42,394 nt of DNA from a virus: positions 1-42,394 of IMG/VR virus record IMGVR_UViG_3300025645_000147; one strand, given 5' to 3'. Shown piece after piece: positions 40,323 to 42,394 of the stretch (its first letter is position 1; every line of letters starts with the position of its first letter). Under the pieces are notes generated by a model. The model was given only the letters and a program-made list of their open reading frames with translations. It was not told the DNA's origin and did no database searches. The translations under genes and the position numbers were made by a program.

Positions 40323-40912
40323 GAAAAATATTTATAGCTTTTATGTTTTTGTATGCTGTTAACTTATCAGCTCAGGTACCATGCTCAGTAGACAGTATAG
40401 GTATTAAAGACTGTGTGATAGGTGAATACCAATATATTATACCTGTTTTTGTAGGTACTACTGGAATAGCAGATAGTGTGAAGGTAGAAGCTACAGGTTT
40501 AGACTACGACTTTCAAACACAGTACTTTAGAATGTATCAATCTTTTTCAAATCCAGGTAATGTAAATAGCTTTCATTTTCCTATCTATAGTTATGCAGAT
40601 CAGATAGTAAATAATGTGGATGTAAAAGTAACATTGATTGGAGGTACGTGTGATGAGTCTACGGATTTTTTAATGGTTACACTAGGTATAGATGATCCAC
40701 TATGCTTTTGTACTGAGTTTAGAGTTTTAACAGGTACGCTTAATGCGAATAAGCTATATTATGCTAGTGACTACATAAGCAGTAGTCAAAACATTCTGAA
40801 CGGAAATACTGTTTTATATTCAGCAAATAATTATGTAGAATTAACCGATGGCTTTATCTTAGAAAATGATGCTATCTTAGAAATAAATGATACAGGATGC
40901 GTATTAAACTAA
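40319..40912 (+). CDS. Exported adhesin-like protein with flavobacterial surface motif (197 aa)
   Basis: The signal peptide MRKIFIAFMFLYAVNLSAQV is cleaved before Gln-Val. The N-terminal domain has several Cys (PCSVDSIGIKDC, GGTCDE, DPLCFC) and could be a disulfide-rich Ig-like fold. The C-terminus (NGNTVLYSANNYVELTDGF to the end NDTGCVLN) fits the Bacteroidota surface-protein motif 'G..V.Y.A...I.L..GF....gA.....i..C'. The gene resembles a captured host cell-surface module. It overlaps the fibre gene by 16 bases. Confidence 0.7.
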   Translation: MRKIFIAFMFLYAVNLSAQVPCSVDSIGIKDCVIGEYQYIIPVFVGTTGIADSVKVEATGLDYDFQTQYFRMYQSFSNPGNVNSFHFPIYSYADQIVNNVDVKVTLIGGTCDESTDFLMVTLGIDDPLCFCTEFRVLTGTLNANKLYYASDYISSSQNILNGNTVLYSANNYVELTDGFILENDAILEINDTGCVLN

Positions 40913-42394
40913 TTATATTTTTCAGTTTATTTTGCTTTATGCTTTCAGCACAGAATGAAGGTATGAACTACTATTTGATTAAGCCAGCTCCTAATCAAGG
41001 GTATGTTTTGTATTCAGCCGATATGGGAGGTAGGTTTTCTCCTGCTCTACTATCAGAGTTAGTTGACACTTCAGGTGTGGGACTAGACTCTATAGTTACT
41101 CAAAACCAGATGGTTGCCATATCGCCTATGCTTACACAAGGTGGAGATACTACAGGAACCATTTTTATGTTATCCGGTTCAGGTGGTCAACTATATTATA
41201 AAAAAGGCTGGGGCGTTGATATTCAAACAGACGGATTGAGTACGATTATTAATTCTGATTCGACTACCTTAGATCTAAGATTCTTTAAACTAAATACTGG
41301 AAATGCTGTATTAGACACTCTAGGTTTTATAGCTGATACTCTAGATGTATTTAGAGATTCAATCGATAGTCATGAAGAAAGGTTAGACACAATAGAAGCA
41401 AATATCAGTGATAACCAAACACTAAGTTTTGTGTTTCCAGACCTTACTATCTTAAGAGGAAATACTGTTAGCCTTTCATCTTTAAGGGAGTGGGCTAACA
41501 TAACAGGTAAACCAGCTACCTTTGCTCCGTCAAGCCATACACACATTGAAAGTGAAATAACAGATCTCACTCACTTCACTTTCGCTGATGTATTAGCTGC
41601 AGACGGAACAGGTAGTACTTTAGATGCTGATTTCCTAGATGGACAAACAGGCACTTACTATCTAGATAATACAGATGGCCAGTTAGTCAGTTGGGATGCT
41701 GTGCTTAATCAACTCACAATATCAGGAGGTAACACAACTACTTTAACAGGTTTCTCAGAATCAAGTCATACACATACGGAAGCTAATATAACAGATTTAG
41801 ACCACTATACAGACGCTGATATAAGTGGAAGTGAAACAGCTTTTAGCGGATGGGATAAAGATGTTAGTGATGACTTTGATGGGGTATATTCTAGTTTAAC
41901 AGGTAAACCAACGACAATCAGTGAAGCTCAGGCGAGTGCCATAACAGCTAATACTGCTAAGGTCACATACCCTAGTGCTGATGCCTCTAAACTCTCAGGA
42001 ATAGCAGCAGGAGCTGAAGTCAATGTACAGAGTGATTGGAATGCAGTTTCAGGTGATGCTCTTATATTAAATAAACCCACTACTATAAGTGCAGGACAAG
42101 CAAATGCTATAGTAGCGAATACGGCTAAGACAGGGATAACAGCAGATCAAGCAAGTGCAATAGTGACTAACACTGCTAAGGTCACATATCCTAGTGCTGA
42201 TGCCTCTAAACTCTCAGGAATAGCAGCAGGAGCTGAAGTCAATGTACAGAGTGATTGGAATGCTGTGTCAGGAGACACTTATATAATGAACAAACCTACT
42301 ACTATAAGCGGTGTGGGTTTAGGTTTAGATCTAGAATCTGGTAATACAGAAGTGCACTTGAACTTTTCAGAGTTACCTATAGATGCTAGCCCAA
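40897..42394 (+). CDS. Exported tail fibre, 3' partial (at least 499 aa)
   Basis: The frame from ATG 40,897 is open to the window end. It begins with a signal peptide (MRIKLIIFFSLFCFMLSAQN). Next come a globular N-terminal part (~1-150, ending in coiled-coil-like LGFIADTLDVFRDSIDSHEE) and fibre repeats: ITGKPATFAPSSHTHIESEI and SSHTHTEANITDLDHYTDAD, the 'SHTH..ITDL' repeat common in phage fibres. A ~92-base unit then occurs twice (from 41,953 and 42,172, 219 bases apart), encoding KVTYPSADASKLSGIAAGAE. It probably ends in an S74 chaperone outside the window. Confidence 0.85.
   Translation, partial: MRIKLIIFFSLFCFMLSAQNEGMNYYLIKPAPNQGYVLYSADMGGRFSPALLSELVDTSGVGLDSIVTQNQMVAISPMLTQGGDTTGTIFMLSGSGGQLYYKKGWGVDIQTDGLSTIINSDSTTLDLRFFKLNTGNAVLDTLGFIADTLDVFRDSIDSHEERLDTIEANISDNQTLSFVFPDLTILRGNTVSLSSLREWANITGKPATFAPSSHTHIESEITDLTHFTFADVLAADGTGSTLDADFLDGQTGTYYLDNTDGQLVSWDAVLNQLTISGGNTTTLTGFSESSHTHTEANITDLDHYTDADISGSETAFSGWDKDVSDDFDGVYSSLTGKPTTISEAQASAITANTAKVTYPSADASKLSGIAAGAEVNVQSDWNAVSGDALILNKPTTISAGQANAIVANTAKTGITADQASAIVTNTAKVTYPSADASKLSGIAAGAEVNVQSDWNAVSGDTYIMNKPTTISGVGLGLDLESGNTEVHLNFSELPIDASP

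Overview
The window is a dsDNA tailed-phage genome segment, most probably a siphovirus-like phage of a Bacteroidota (flavobacterium-like) host. The phage assignment rests on recognisable small and large terminase, portal, scaffold, capsid, tape-measure and S74 fibre genes. The host is inferred from Bacteroidota-style signal peptides (cleavage before Gln), a TAnnTTTG-type -7 box, A-rich leaders with little Shine-Dalgarno signal, a terminase small subunit of the type common in Bacteroidota phages, and a C-terminal motif typical of flavobacterial surface proteins. No integrase, repressor, tRNA gene or CRISPR array was found by eye.

There are two transcription blocks. The leftward (minus-strand, presumably early/middle) block runs from about 20.0 kb down to 2.9 kb. 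The rightward (plus-strand, late) block starts at about 21.6 kb, runs to the window end, and appears again at 1-2.87 kb. The blocks diverge from a ~1.6 kb gene-free, AT-rich, repeat-filled region (20,027-21,632) and converge on a bidirectional terminator at 2,891-2,920.

Leftward block: 16.4-20.0 kb holds fast-diverging small genes that form two internal paralogous families, with hairpins between some of them. 14.7-16.3 kb holds many very small overlapping genes. 12.9-14.7 kb holds nucleotide and modification enzymes: a SAM methyltransferase, dUTPase, and a thymidylate-synthase-fold protein with Asp in place of Asn177. 4.5-12.5 kb is a complete replication/recombination cassette (DUF2800 nuclease-like, DUF2815 ssDNA-binding-like, family A polymerase, primase-VapE helicase, VRR-NUC, SNF2 helicase), followed by dCMP deaminase and small genes including DUF6378.

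Rightward block: small and large terminase, a candidate tail-tube protein, portal, scaffold and major capsid protein (with its own terminator), then head-tail joining proteins, an amidase that can only be translated by frameshifting from a 59-residue coiled-coil ORF, a tail chaperone candidate, the tape measure and two tail-tip proteins. It ends in a run of genes that nearly all carry Sec signal peptides, including a long fibre cut by the right edge. At the left edge lie the C-terminal part of an S74 fibre, an exported protein, a membrane/coiled-coil protein, a cupin-like protein and a holin-like protein. The two window edges do not join in one reading frame, so the contig is either incomplete or not circular at this point.

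The most unusual points are: the 9-A frameshift that fuses a coiled coil to the amidase; the Asn-to-Asp TS-like enzyme; the layered origin/packaging-like repeat region beside terS; the paralogous early gene cluster; and the set of exported fibre-locus proteins. All family calls come from reading motifs by eye; no database search was run.
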